Shown: one piece after another, positions 27,667-39,990 of the stretch
Position numbering within the stretch: position 1 is the stretch's first letter
Layout: each line of letters opens with the position of its first letter
Source: Xylanibacter caecicola
GTDB lineage: Bacteria; Bacteroidota; Bacteroidia; Bacteroidales; Bacteroidaceae
Direction of reading: 5' to 3'
Length of the DNA: 64,000 nt
NCBI RefSeq assembly: GCF_013166515.1
Contig: NZ_JABKKJ010000002.1
Span: 62,001 to 126,000 of the forward strand
Made by a program: the position numbers and the translations under genes
Notes under the pieces: generated by a model
Seen by the model: only the letters and a program-made list of their open reading frames with translations
What the model was told of the DNA's origin: nothing
Databases searched by the model: none

Positions 27667-27729
27667 ACGTATGTCTTGTTACTTGGTTCAAGGCTATTGT
27701 CCTATATCTTCCGTGGCTTTAGCCACATA
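27667..27729 (+). repeat. Dispersed element, copy 2 (core)
   Basis: This is the partner of 5614-5676 and has the same length, 63 bp. Around it, GGGAGATAAA (27595-27604) and TTTATCTCC (27746-27754) form terminal inverted repeats, giving an element of about 160 bp wedged between the gapA terminator and the amylase stop codon. Confidence 0.7.
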
Positions 27730-27757
27730 TCTTCCCCTATCTTCTTTTATCTCCTTT

Positions 27758-29803
27758 TTATTTCACAATCTTCTTTCCATTGACGATGTAGATACCTTGT
27801 GGAAGTCCCTGTATTGCTTCATTGGCGGTTATCTTGCCGTTGAACTTTCTTAATGTTCTGCCGTCTATGGTTGTCACAGTCGTTGCGACGGGCGTTGATG
27901 TGCGGTCAGCGACAACAGTATTGATGCCTGTTGCGTATTCGGATGTCACGTCCAGCACTTTGTAGTGACCGTTGTTGTCCTTTTCGGTTGTTACGATGAA
28001 ATAGCTTGTCTGCTTGACGTTCTGTACGTTTTCTGTCTGTTGACTGCCTTTGTTGGTGTTGAACACGAAGTTCACGTAGTCGTCGTTGCTGTTCATCGTG
28101 TAGTTTAACGTATACCACTGCTTGCCGCCCTGTGTGGTTGTTGTGGTTATGTTGTCTCCGGGCCATGATGTGGCTGTGGGCTTGTGAGAACCGTCACCGC
28201 CCCACGACCATACGTTCATGCTTTGCCAGCCCACCTGGTCTGCGTTCACGTTGACAGATATACTGTATGGCTTGAACGACTTCACCGAGTATTGGCGCTC
28301 TGTCTGTCCCCACACTCTTCCGTTGTATAGCAAGGCTGTCTTCATTGTGTAGCTGCCTTCGGGAAGGGACAAAGTTGTTCCGTTCTCTATCGTCAGGCTG
28401 CTTGCTGTCGGAGTGGTGTTGTCGATTGTGTACACAATCTTCGCCCCTTCGGTTTCGGTTATGGCGCGAAGCGTGACACGTGTGTCGTCGTAGTATGTGC
28501 CCGACGGCAGTGACGGCCATGCCGTTTCCTGAGATTTCTCAATGAAGTATCTGTAGTTCTTTCCCTCAGCGGAGAGAGCCCAGTTGCCTGTAGTTGGCGT
28601 GTAGTCGGCTGCCGACGAACCTACTGCGGCGAGCAACTTGCCACGTGTGCCTGTCGATGTGAGTACGTAACGACCTACGTAGTTCTCGTTTTGCGTCCAT
28701 GAACTTTGGTTGTTTATACCCGTAAGATTGCGCAATAGAATCATGTTTTTGATTTCCGGCTTGTAGGCTAGCCAATGCTGTAGGAATACACATGGCGTGC
28801 CCGGCATGGCGAGCAGATAGGCATTGGCAGCAAGAGTGTCTTTGCGGATTGGGTCTTGCGGATTGTCTGAGCGTGTCTGCGTGTCGTGGTTTTCAATGAA
28901 AGTCACGGCATATCGACTGTAGGCTTGGTCTGTGGCAAGTCCTCCATTGCCGAGCTTGCTCCAGTTGCTGTTGTTTGCAGCGTCGCGTATGGCATAGCGC
29001 ATAGGGAAGTCGAAGGCTGCGCTCTGTATGGCGTTGTTCACCTTTGTGCCGTTAATCCAGTTGATTACGAGCTGTTTGTTTCCGTCGAAATATTCACCTA
29101 TGGAAAATTGCGGTTTGGCGGCATCGTTGTAAAGTGCTGTGAATGATGCGGAATATCCTTTCACCATATCATAGCGCACGCCGGCATAACCGAGGTCATT
29201 GAGCAGGAAGTTGAGGTAAGCCTTTACGTTGTTCTGTACGTTGAGGCTTTTGTGGTCGAGGTCGCGTGCGAAGTCAACACCATCGCCTGTGTCATAGTTC
29301 TGGCTTAACTGGTATCCGTTTTGTTGTGCCCACTGTGCTGTTTTGCCGGAGCAGTCGTCTTTGCAGATGTCTGTTGGCAGGAGCTGATAAGTGGTTCCGT
29401 TGTATGTCTCCTTGGGGAAGTCTACCCAGTTTGTGAGCGTCTTGCGGTGGTTAATCACCACGTCGGCTATCGTGCCCAGTCCTTTCTGTTTGAAAGTTTG
29501 TATCATGGAGCGAAGTTCATGTTCCGAACCGAAGGCACTCTTGTAGTTATCAAACCAGTAGAGCGGGTCGTATCCCATTGATTCGGAACCGCAGTTGCCG
29601 CTTTGCGGTATCCAGATGAGTTTGAAGTACTGTGACAGCTCGTCGGCTTGGCTTTCGAGGTTCTTCCAGTTTGTGGCATCGTAGCTGTTCCAGTAGAAAC
29701 CTTGTAGCATCACGCCTTCGTAGGCGGCGGGCCATCCTTGCGCCATCATTATGGTTGAGGTGGCGAGAGTGGCAAGGAGTGTTGATAATTTCTTGTGTCT
29801 CAT
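27758..29803 (-). CDS. Secreted alpha-amylase, GH13, with starch-binding domain and C-terminal sorting-like tail
   Basis: A 681-residue enzyme. The signal peptide (1-21) has no lipobox. The GH13 barrel spans about 25-420, with DVVINHR (114-120), nucleophile D212 in VRYDMVKG, acid E237 in IGEYFD and D307 in FIENHD. A CBM26-like starch-binding module follows at about 520-620 (MNVWSWGGDGSHKPTATSWP). The last 50 residues, ending GLPQGIYIVNGKKIVK, resemble a type IX secretion tail. It probably replaces SusG as the first enzyme attacking starch. The frame is open upstream to 30136, but residues before MRHKKLSTLL are low-complexity and overlap the neighbouring gene. Last gene of the starch operon. 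Confidence 0.92.
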   Translation of the reverse strand: MRHKKLSTLLATLATSTIMMAQGWPAAYEGVMLQGFYWNSYDATNWKNLESQADELSQYFKLIWIPQSGNCGSESMGYDPLYWFDNYKSAFGSEHELRSMIQTFKQKGLGTIADVVINHRKTLTNWVDFPKETYNGTTYQLLPTDICKDDCSGKTAQWAQQNGYQLSQNYDTGDGVDFARDLDHKSLNVQNNVKAYLNFLLNDLGYAGVRYDMVKGYSASFTALYNDAAKPQFSIGEYFDGNKQLVINWINGTKVNNAIQSAAFDFPMRYAIRDAANNSNWSKLGNGGLATDQAYSRYAVTFIENHDTQTRSDNPQDPIRKDTLAANAYLLAMPGTPCVFLQHWLAYKPEIKNMILLRNLTGINNQSSWTQNENYVGRYVLTSTGTRGKLLAAVGSSAADYTPTTGNWALSAEGKNYRYFIEKSQETAWPSLPSGTYYDDTRVTLRAITETEGAKIVYTIDNTTPTASSLTIENGTTLSLPEGSYTMKTALLYNGRVWGQTERQYSVKSFKPYSISVNVNADQVGWQSMNVWSWGGDGSHKPTATSWPGDNITTTTTQGGKQWYTLNYTMNSNDDYVNFVFNTNKGSQQTENVQNVKQTSYFIVTTEKDNNGHYKVLDVTSEYATGINTVVADRTSTPVATTVTTIDGRTLRKFNGKITANEAIQGLPQGIYIVNGKKIVK

Positions 29804-29844
29804 ATTTTTCTTATTGCTTATGTTTAATGTTTTGAGGCTGTGCT

Positions 29845-31767
29845 TTATAGTTCGAGAATCATCGTGGCACGAGGCTGTAGGGTGATGTCTTTGGTTAGAC
29901 ATATCTTTCTGCCCGTGAGGATATTTGTAGCCTCTGTTGCGTCTTTTATTATTTCGGCGTAGTGTGCTGTGTTCATCTTCTTCCGGTGGCTTGTGCCGTT
30001 GAGTATGGTGAGCACCGCTTTGTCTTCGAGGGTGCGTGCTATGACGTATACCCCGTCTTTGGGGATGAATTGTGTCTGCTTGCCTTCGGTGATGAGTTTG
30101 TTGCCCTGTCGCCAGTGAAGCAGCCGTGAGAGCCACAGGAACATCTGCTGTTGCTCCTTTGTCCGTCCTTCTGCTGTAAAGGCATTATCGGAGTCTCCGG
30201 GGAAACCGCCGGGGAAGTCGCGGCGCACGTTACCGTCGGTCACTTGTTTTGTGCCGTTCATCAGAACTTCCGTACCGTAGTATAGCTGCGGTATCCGGTT
30301 TATGGTGAGCAGCATAGCAAGAGCCTGTTTAAGGGCAAGCGTATCTTGACCGTCGGCAAGGAAGCGGTCGGTGTCGTGGTTCTCTATGAACGCCATTACG
30401 TGCGACGGATCGTTATACAGATAGTCGTAGCAGAGAGAGTTGTATATGCGGTTGAAACCGTTCCACCATGTGTCCGTCTCCTCATGCTTTGCCTGGTTAA
30501 GACGGTCGAAGAAGGCGAAGTCCATAACCGTCTTAAGGTTAGAGTTCATGTTGGATAGCTTCGAGTCTTTCTGCCATGCTGCGGTGTAGGCAGGTTCCGT
30601 TACCCATGTTTCGCCCACGGTGTTGAAGTTCGGGTATTCTTTGTTAAGCTCTTCCATCCATTTTGCCATAGCCTTGCGGTCGGCATAGGGGTAAGTGTCC
30701 ATTCTTATGCCGTCGATACCTGCTGTCTCAATCCACCACTTGCTGTTCTGTATAAGATAAGTCATTAGGTGCGTATTTCTCTGGTTAAGGTCGGGCATTG
30801 TGGGCACGAACCATCCGTCAACGGTTTCGCTTAGGTCCGCCTGGCTGGCGTAAGGGTCGAGCACGGGCGTAAGCTTATAACTCGTCTGCACATATTTGTC
30901 GTTCACCATGGCGGCACCGTCGATGGTTTTAGCCTTTTTGTTGTTGGCTTGGTTTTCTGGCAGCAGCCATTCGGGGTTGTTAAACCAGTCTTTTGAAGGC
31001 ATGTCCTTGACCCACGGATGTTCAAAGCCGCAGTGGTTGAATATCATGTCCATTACCACTTTCAGCCCCTTTTTGTGAGCCTCTTCAATGAGCTGCGAGT
31101 ATTCCTCGTTGGTGCCGAAGCGTGGATCCACACGGTAGTAGTCGGTAGTTGCGTATCCGTGGTATGTACTCTGTTTGCCGTTGTCGGGAGAATTGTTTTC
31201 AAGAACGGGTGTGAACCACAGTGCCGTGACGCCCAGTTGGTTGAAATAGTCGAGATGCTGCCTTATGCCGCCGATGTCGCCTCCATGTCGCAGACTTGGT
31301 TCCTTGCGGTTGATGGAGTAGGGATGCATGTCCTTGATGTTGCTCCTGTCGGTTCCGCTGTTGGCAAAGCGGTCGGGCATGAGCATGTATAGCACGTCGG
31401 CATTAGAGAAACCCTGTCGGTCTTCGCCCTTCATCGCTCTCTTCTTAAGGTTATAGCTAATGGCCTGCTTAAAGCCTTTGGCGGAGAATTTGAGGTTCAT
31501 CCTGCCCGGTTGCGCATCCTTGAGGTTCATGTATACAAGCAGGTAGTTAGGCGAGTCGAGACGCACTACGCTGTCGATGCGTGCTCCGGGATAGTCGGTC
31601 GATACCTCTGCGGCACGTATGTCTTTACCGTATACCATCAGTTGCAGTTGAGGGTTCTTCATGCCTGCGAACCAGTCGGCAGGCTCTATTCGTGAAATTT
31701 TTGTAGCTGCGCTCATTGTTATTGTGCTGCCCAATAGAAGGACAGAGATAGCTGATTTGAAATTCAT
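29845..31767 (-). CDS. susA: Neopullulanase/cyclomaltodextrinase-type GH13, SusA-like
   Basis: A 640-residue periplasmic enzyme. It has a signal peptide (1-20), an N-terminal immunoglobulin-like amylase domain (about 25-110), then a GH13 barrel with SNADVLYMLMPDRFANSG, MIFNHCG, nucleophile D357 in GIRMDTYP, acid E386 in TVGETWVT, and AFIENHDTDR. This is the architecture of Bacteroides SusA, which cuts imported maltooligosaccharides and pullulan in the periplasm. It is 10 bp after pulA and 41 bp before the alpha-amylase. Confidence 0.93.
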   Translation of the reverse strand: MNFKSAISVLLLGSTITMSAATKISRIEPADWFAGMKNPQLQLMVYGKDIRAAEVSTDYPGARIDSVVRLDSPNYLLVYMNLKDAQPGRMNLKFSAKGFKQAISYNLKKRAMKGEDRQGFSNADVLYMLMPDRFANSGTDRSNIKDMHPYSINRKEPSLRHGGDIGGIRQHLDYFNQLGVTALWFTPVLENNSPDNGKQSTYHGYATTDYYRVDPRFGTNEEYSQLIEEAHKKGLKVVMDMIFNHCGFEHPWVKDMPSKDWFNNPEWLLPENQANNKKAKTIDGAAMVNDKYVQTSYKLTPVLDPYASQADLSETVDGWFVPTMPDLNQRNTHLMTYLIQNSKWWIETAGIDGIRMDTYPYADRKAMAKWMEELNKEYPNFNTVGETWVTEPAYTAAWQKDSKLSNMNSNLKTVMDFAFFDRLNQAKHEETDTWWNGFNRIYNSLCYDYLYNDPSHVMAFIENHDTDRFLADGQDTLALKQALAMLLTINRIPQLYYGTEVLMNGTKQVTDGNVRRDFPGGFPGDSDNAFTAEGRTKEQQQMFLWLSRLLHWRQGNKLITEGKQTQFIPKDGVYVIARTLEDKAVLTILNGTSHRKKMNTAHYAEIIKDATEATNILTGRKICLTKDITLQPRATMILEL

Positions 31768-31777
31768 AATTATAGAG

Positions 31778-33688
31778 TTATAATTTATACATTATTGTGG
31801 CACTTTGCGGTGCGGCATCTATGGTTGTGTCATCAAAAATCCTTATGCCGCTGCTGTTTATCACTCCACATTCCGCCACTATTGTGTATCTGCCTTTCGG
31901 GATGTTGATGGTCTGTGAAGTCTTTGAAGAGTTGAGGATTACGATAATGTCTTTCCATTGGTCGCCGCCGGCATGATCTTTCAGACGGAATGCCACGGTG
32001 CCCTTCGGACTGTCAATAAACTCGAGATGCTTCCTTACATCGTCGGCATCGCCCATGCGGAAGGCGGGGTGGTCGAGGCGCAGGTGTATGAGAGAGCTGT
32101 AGTAGTTGAACACCTGCGGATATTTGTTCAGATTGTCCCAGTCAAGATGGTTTATCGAGTCGGGAGAATTGTAGCTGTTATGTACACCCTTCTTGTTGCG
32201 TAGCATCTCCTCGCCCGACAGGATGAAAGGCACGCCCTGCGATGTGAGCACGGCGGTCTGTGCAAGAAGGTCGAGTTTGATAAGTTCATCTTCCGTGATG
32301 CCGGGGATGCTTGCCCTGAGTCTGTCGGTGAGACACATGTCATCATGGCAGCTCACGTAGCTCACCATCTGCGTGGGAGCGTTTGCCCATGGTTCCTTAC
32401 TATAGTTCACCTTCTTCATGTCAATCTGCGGATGACTTATTGCACCTGCAATGCCAAACTTGATGCTTTCCTCCATATCAGGCACACCGGCAAGAAAACC
32501 GCCCTTATGGTCGTCATTGAACGGACCACGCAGAGCGTCGCGCATGTCGTCACAGAATGCACCGATGCCATAGAGTTGCTTTGTGTTGGCTTTCATTGCG
32601 AGTTGTTCGGTGGGCAGAGCACATCCGCCTGCGCTCCATCCCTCACCATATATATATATTGACGGGTCGATCTTGTTCACCTCATGACGGATGAGGTTCA
32701 TCGTTTCGATATCGTGCACGCCCATCAGATCGAAGCGGAAGCCGTCGATGTGATACTCTTGTATCCAATATTTCACGCTCTCAAGCATATATTCCCTCAT
32801 CAGAGGCTTCTCGGATGCCGTTTCGTTGCCGCAGCCGGAGCCGTCGGAATATTTGCCGTCAGTGGTCTTGCGATAGAAATAGTCGGGATAGACACGTTGG
32901 AAGTTGCTGTTTTCGATATCGAAGGTATGGTTGTAGACCACATCGAGTATAACTCTTATACCGGCTTTGTGGAGGGCTTGCACCATTTGCTTGAATTCCT
33001 TTATGCGCACTTCGGGGCTGAAAGGATCTGTGGAATAGCTGCCCTCGGGCACATTATAGTTCTTTGGATCGTAGCCCCAGTTGTATTGCGGTATAAAGAG
33101 TCTGGTCTCGTCGACAGACGCATAGTCGAACGAAGGCAGGATATGTATGGCGTTTACACCAAGTTTTTTCAGATAGTCGATAGCCCGTTGTTCGGTGAGG
33201 GCAAGGTATTTGCCTCTGTTCATCAGTCTCGATGAAGGATCTATAGAGAAGTCACGATGATGTAACTCGTATATCACAAGGTCTGTTGGCGATGCGATGT
33301 CCGGTCGCTTGTCGAGTGTCCATCCTTTCGGATCGGTGCTGCTCATGTCAATGATTGCCGCACGGTTGCCATTCACTCCGACAGCCTTTGCGAAAAGTCC
33401 CGGACATTCTCCGTTGCCTGTATCGAAAGTATAGAACTTGCCTTTCAAGTCGCCCTTAACCGTGGCTTGCCATTTGTTGCCACCTGCGTTTTTCATCTTG
33501 ATGATTTTGACGGCATTCTTGGCATCCGCCTTGTCATATATGCGCAGTGTGACAGTTTGTGGCGCATTAAGCGTGAATGCCGTTTTGTCTTTAGCGTATT
33601 GCATCTCGTTGAACACTTTCTGTGCAATCAGATGATGTGCCACAAATGTGCCGAAAATCATTGTCAAGAGTATTTTTCTCGTATTCAT
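31778..33688 (-). CDS. pulA: Type I pullulanase (GH13)
   Basis: A 636-residue enzyme hydrolysing alpha-1,6 branches. The signal peptide covers 1-22 and a CBM48-like N-domain about 35-120. The type I pullulanase signature YNWGYDP is at 202-208. GH13 motifs follow: DVVYNHT (249-255), GFRFDLMG with nucleophile D320, GEGW with acid E349, and a VSCHDDM motif near 430. It supplies debranching in the periplasm between SusA-like and GH97 enzymes. It lies 24 bp after the GH97 gene, in the same operon. Confidence 0.94.
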   Translation of the reverse strand: MNTRKILLTMIFGTFVAHHLIAQKVFNEMQYAKDKTAFTLNAPQTVTLRIYDKADAKNAVKIIKMKNAGGNKWQATVKGDLKGKFYTFDTGNGECPGLFAKAVGVNGNRAAIIDMSSTDPKGWTLDKRPDIASPTDLVIYELHHRDFSIDPSSRLMNRGKYLALTEQRAIDYLKKLGVNAIHILPSFDYASVDETRLFIPQYNWGYDPKNYNVPEGSYSTDPFSPEVRIKEFKQMVQALHKAGIRVILDVVYNHTFDIENSNFQRVYPDYFYRKTTDGKYSDGSGCGNETASEKPLMREYMLESVKYWIQEYHIDGFRFDLMGVHDIETMNLIRHEVNKIDPSIYIYGEGWSAGGCALPTEQLAMKANTKQLYGIGAFCDDMRDALRGPFNDDHKGGFLAGVPDMEESIKFGIAGAISHPQIDMKKVNYSKEPWANAPTQMVSYVSCHDDMCLTDRLRASIPGITEDELIKLDLLAQTAVLTSQGVPFILSGEEMLRNKKGVHNSYNSPDSINHLDWDNLNKYPQVFNYYSSLIHLRLDHPAFRMGDADDVRKHLEFIDSPKGTVAFRLKDHAGGDQWKDIIVILNSSKTSQTINIPKGRYTIVAECGVINSSGIRIFDDTTIDAAPQSATIMYKL

Positions 33689-33712
33689 TTCCGTTTATTT
33701 ACTGTTCAAAAT

Positions 33713-35866
<2,154 letters not shown>

Positions 35867-38536
35867 TTACCTTATCTTAATCAGATCCTTAATATTGTCA
35901 TTATATTCCTTATTGGCAATAAGTTCCTCAATATTGACGTGCATACGGTAACGCCAATAGTGGCGAGGATTGGCAGGAATGTTTATGCGCTCGGCATCGG
36001 CGTCAGCAAGGCGTAACTTTTCGTCAATGGCAAACCAGTCTTGCAGAGACAATATACAGAGCATTGAAGGACATTTCAGTTGGTTGACGATTATCTCTTT
36101 TGCCAACCATCCTGGCAGAGGATGAGGAGCACCGCCGGAACGATAAAGCTGTGAATGGTAGTAGTCCTGAGTTCGGTCATAATCTTCATCCCACCATTGA
36201 CGTAGAGTAGGCATGTCGTGAGTGGACAGAGTGCAAACGCTGCGGTATGGATTCTTCCATAACTCGCCGAACCTCACGCACGGGTCTTTAGGCATCTGCT
36301 GCAGTTCAAGGCTAAGGATACGCAGCTCGTTCATTACCCATGCCACACAGTCTGGCACCATGCCGAGGTCTTCGGCACATACAAGCATGCGCGTTGCCTG
36401 AACAAGGACAGGCAGCTTTTTCATTGCCTCGCTATACCAGAAGTTGTTGTTGCGGCGATAGTAATAGTCGTTGTACAGACGATTGAACTTCTCTTTGTCA
36501 GAGTCCATAAGGGCTTCGTACATGAAGTTCAGTTGAGCCGTTATTCTTGGATGGAATTTGTTGCGGTCATTGTTGTCACGCACAAACAACACGTCTGCGG
36601 CAAGAGCATACAAACCGTCGCGGATCCAAATGTCGTCTGCAGAATCCTTTCCCTTGAAGGCTGCTTCAATCTTGCGCTCGGTGTCGTATTCGGGCTTCAG
36701 AGAGAATATGTCGTCATGTTCATGACTGAGGTATTTTTCTGTTACCTCATCAGCATGAGGACCAAACACGCGGTTTACCACCCAGCGGGCAATAAACGGT
36801 GTGGTGAACAGATGCTCTTGGAAGTGCAAGCCATAACCTTCGATCTCCTCGCGTGTCATCGCAAGCGACGGAGCAAACTGTCCGAGCAGACCATGCACGC
36901 ATGTAGTAGGTATCGCCCAGATACGGAAGAATCCCAATACATGGTCTATGCGGTAGGCGTCAAAATATTTTGATATGTTCTGAAATCTTCTTATCCACCA
37001 CTTGCAGCCATCCTCTATCATGCGTTGCCAGTTGTATGTAGGGAACCCCCAGTTCTGTCCGTTTATGGAGAAATCATCAGGTGGAGCGCCTGCTTGGGAA
37101 TTCAAGTTGAAATACTGAGGTTCGTGCCATACGTCACATCCGTTGCGGTTCACGCCAATAGGAATGTCACCTTTTAATATAACACCTCTTGCCATGGCGT
37201 ATTCGTGGGCAGAACGCATTTGGCTGTCAAGCACAAACTGCACGTAATAATAGAATGACACATCGTCAAACTCCTTGGATTTCGGATTGAGCAATATGCC
37301 GCGGTCTTGTTCATGCCATCTCTCATGTCCCTTCCATGAAGAGAAATCCGTATTGCCGAACGTGTCGCGCAGGTGGCAATATTGTGCGTATGGTACGAGC
37401 CAGTGTTCATTGTCTTTAAGAAAATTCTTAAAGTCGGACGACTTCAATATCTTCTCGCCTTCTTGATTAAATATGATACGCAGATATTCCGTCTTGGCAT
37501 TGTTTACACGTTCGTAGTCAATCCGGCTTAGTGCATTTAGCTCTTTGCGCAAAGTTTCCATTTCGGTCGCCTTTTTCTTGTCCTTAACCTTAGGCAGTTG
37601 CCGCAAATCGGCATACTGGGGATGCAAGGCAAAGATGCTGATACATGAATAAGGGTAGGAGTCGGTCCAAGTATGAGTGGATGTGGTGTCGTTGATAGGC
37701 AACACTTGCAGTACTTTCTGTTCGGTTTCCGCCACCCAGTCTATCATCAGTTTCAAGTCACCGAAGTCCCCCACACCAAAACTGTCTTTGCTGCGCAGGG
37801 AGAATATGGGAACAAGAGTGCCGGCAAGTTTAGTGTTGCAAATCTCAAAAAAGGCTTGGTCCATTTCATATACACACACCTCGCCGTCATTTATATCCGG
37901 AATCTGTATTTCTCTGTTATAACCGGTTTCCCAAAGTACAGCTCCTTTATCGTTTACAGCAATGAATTTCAGTTCCGTTTCTTTCTCTTTGAACGTTTCA
38001 GCATCAATGTCAACTATCCACTCGTTATAGTTATGCTCGTACATCTTCAGAGCACGGTTGGCGTGCCAACAGCCAAGAGAGTTGCTTTTACCAGTAACAT
38101 ACAGCCGTTCGCCTTTCCTCAGTTGTGGCGCACGCACGATAAGCCGCAATACCTTCTTATATTTTGTTGCAGGAATATCCTCATGATGACGGCGGTTGAC
38201 ACAGTCGGTAAAGGCAGAACTATACAGATAAGAGTCGCATGGAATGTCAGTCCAACGGTTATACACCGTATATTCCTTGGCGCTGGTAGCGTTAAACTCC
38301 AGGCGATGAGAAATGGTCTGCCATTCATGGCGTAGTTCTCTGCCACTATTGTCAAGACTGTAAAAATAGTTTATAAGCACCGGATGCTTATCCAGTTCTA
38401 TATCACACTGCCATGTTTTACCATCGGCAGTGTTCATGCCGTAAGATGTTGAGACGGACTCATTATCGGCAAGGATGTTCAAACGTAAGTCTTGCCCAAA
38501 CTCAGTATCGTATTTTATAAAAAAATGTATTTTCAT
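35867..38536 (-). CDS. malQ: 4-alpha-glucanotransferase with two N-terminal CBM20 domains (DPE2-like)
   Basis: An 889-residue cytoplasmic enzyme with no signal peptide. Two CBM20-type starch-binding domains cover about 1-110 and 125-235. The GH77 barrel follows, split by an insertion as in plant DPE2. Catalytic motifs are DAYRIDHVLGFFRIW (nucleophile near 530), VCAEDLGMVP (acid near 720) and LSTHDMPTLRQWW (near 772). It disproportionates maltose and maltodextrins, passing glucan to an acceptor and freeing glucose. It links uptake by the MFS protein to glycogen turnover. It is 21 bp after the transporter gene. Confidence 0.94.
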   Translation of the reverse strand: MKIHFFIKYDTEFGQDLRLNILADNESVSTSYGMNTADGKTWQCDIELDKHPVLINYFYSLDNSGRELRHEWQTISHRLEFNATSAKEYTVYNRWTDIPCDSYLYSSAFTDCVNRRHHEDIPATKYKKVLRLIVRAPQLRKGERLYVTGKSNSLGCWHANRALKMYEHNYNEWIVDIDAETFKEKETELKFIAVNDKGAVLWETGYNREIQIPDINDGEVCVYEMDQAFFEICNTKLAGTLVPIFSLRSKDSFGVGDFGDLKLMIDWVAETEQKVLQVLPINDTTSTHTWTDSYPYSCISIFALHPQYADLRQLPKVKDKKKATEMETLRKELNALSRIDYERVNNAKTEYLRIIFNQEGEKILKSSDFKNFLKDNEHWLVPYAQYCHLRDTFGNTDFSSWKGHERWHEQDRGILLNPKSKEFDDVSFYYYVQFVLDSQMRSAHEYAMARGVILKGDIPIGVNRNGCDVWHEPQYFNLNSQAGAPPDDFSINGQNWGFPTYNWQRMIEDGCKWWIRRFQNISKYFDAYRIDHVLGFFRIWAIPTTCVHGLLGQFAPSLAMTREEIEGYGLHFQEHLFTTPFIARWVVNRVFGPHADEVTEKYLSHEHDDIFSLKPEYDTERKIEAAFKGKDSADDIWIRDGLYALAADVLFVRDNNDRNKFHPRITAQLNFMYEALMDSDKEKFNRLYNDYYYRRNNNFWYSEAMKKLPVLVQATRMLVCAEDLGMVPDCVAWVMNELRILSLELQQMPKDPCVRFGELWKNPYRSVCTLSTHDMPTLRQWWDEDYDRTQDYYHSQLYRSGGAPHPLPGWLAKEIIVNQLKCPSMLCILSLQDWFAIDEKLRLADADAERINIPANPRHYWRYRMHVNIEELIANKEYNDNIKDLIKIR

Positions 38537-38557
38537 AGTTGCATGTATTTAGTCGTT

Positions 38558-39862
38558 TTACTTTTTTACCTTTATAAAACAAACGCTTATCGTTCCCAAT
38601 AGAAGCATTATAGCAGCAACGAGCATCATGTTGTATTGATGAGAGCCGACAAGAGAAAGTAATGTCCCGCCAATAGCAGCCGCTACAATTTGAGGCAGAC
38701 AGATTGTTCCGTTGAACAGACCGAGATAAGCTCCTTTGTGTCCGTAGCCTTCAAGAGCGTTGGTGACGAAAGCAAACGGCATGGCAAGCATTGCAGCCCA
38801 AGCACAACCTATGAGCAGGAACGGCATGATAAGCAAAGTCTTGTCAGCAATGAAAGGTAACATGGCAAAACCTGCAGCGCCAAGCAACAGACTTAAGGCG
38901 TATGCAAACTTTTCGCCTTTTATTCTTGGAAGAACCATAGCCCAGACAACGCTGCCGAGAGCTTGCCAGAAAAATAGGACCCCAACCCAGTTACCCGCCT
39001 CTTGGTAGGCGGCAGAAGAAACGTCGGTGGTGTGCCATACGGTGTCGGCAATAGTACCGTTTGTATAAGTCCACATATACATAAAAGCTGCCCAACAGAA
39101 GAATTGCACCAGTCCTACTTTCCAGAACATAGATGGAGCATTCTTGAGAAGCTCTATCCAATTGGCTTTATGTTCTTCAACTTCAGACTTACGCTCATTA
39201 TATTCAGCATATTCTTTCGGATCCCATTCTTTTACGGTGAGTGTGGTGTAAAGCACACAGAGGATAAGAATGGCGGCGCCGATATAGAAGGAATAAATCA
39301 CAGAATCAGGGATGACACCTTTGGGTGCCTCGTTAGCAATTCCTATAGCCGTGAAGAAAAAAGGAAACATGTAGCCGATAAGCGAACCGCTGTTGCACAA
39401 GAAACTTTGGATGGAGTAAGCAAGCGACTTCTGTTTCTCGTTCACCATGTCGCCGACAAGCATTTTGAACGGCTGCATTGCCATGTTGATGCTTGTATCA
39501 AGAAACATCAATGATATAAGTCCGAACACCATTGCAGTGCTGACAACCATGCCAAAGGAACCGGCATTTGGCAACAGGCACATTACGGCAACTGAAACAG
39601 CAGAACCAATAAACAAGTAAGGAATACGACGCCCGAAGCGACACCATGTGCGATCGCTAAGTGTACCTACGATAGGCTGCACGATAATGCCCATAAGTGG
39701 CGGCAGTATCCAAAAGTAACTCAGTGAATGAGGATCAGCCCCAAGAGTGGCGAATATTCTTGATATGTTGGCGCTTTGCAGGGCATAGGCAATCTGTACG
39801 CCAAAGAAACCGAAGCTAAGGTTCCATAGCTTCCAAAAACTCAAATCTTGTTTCTGTTTCAT
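38558..39862 (-). CDS. MFS sugar transporter, probably maltose/maltooligosaccharide
   Basis: A 434-residue inner-membrane protein with about 12 hydrophobic helices. The start FWKLWNLSFGFFGVQIAYAL and the loop VGTLSDRTWCRFGRRIPY match the GPH/SLC45-like branch of MFS transporters found next to malQ in many Bacteroidota. It would bring the small products of the periplasmic enzymes into the cytoplasm. Substrate is inferred from context. It is the first gene of the minus-strand starch operon, 128 bp after lacI; no separate promoter element was found in that gap, so read-through from lacI is possible. Confidence 0.88.
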   Translation of the reverse strand: MKQKQDLSFWKLWNLSFGFFGVQIAYALQSANISRIFATLGADPHSLSYFWILPPLMGIIVQPIVGTLSDRTWCRFGRRIPYLFIGSAVSVAVMCLLPNAGSFGMVVSTAMVFGLISLMFLDTSINMAMQPFKMLVGDMVNEKQKSLAYSIQSFLCNSGSLIGYMFPFFFTAIGIANEAPKGVIPDSVIYSFYIGAAILILCVLYTTLTVKEWDPKEYAEYNERKSEVEEHKANWIELLKNAPSMFWKVGLVQFFCWAAFMYMWTYTNGTIADTVWHTTDVSSAAYQEAGNWVGVLFFWQALGSVVWAMVLPRIKGEKFAYALSLLLGAAGFAMLPFIADKTLLIMPFLLIGCAWAAMLAMPFAFVTNALEGYGHKGAYLGLFNGTICLPQIVAAAIGGTLLSLVGSHQYNMMLVAAIMLLLGTISVCFIKVKK

Positions 39863-39990
39863 AGGTTATGTTATTTTTTATTTAGAATTCAGTGTTATTT
39901 CGTTTCGCTGTTATCAGGAGTTGTTTGATTTAGATGTTAATTCATAATTCCTAATTCCAAACTCCAAACTCTTCATTCTTAACTCCTAAT

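Noticed and set aside
29804..30136. N-terminal extension of the alpha-amylase
   Set aside because: Low-complexity His/Arg-rich stretch overlapping the SusA-like gene; the signal peptide begins at 29803.
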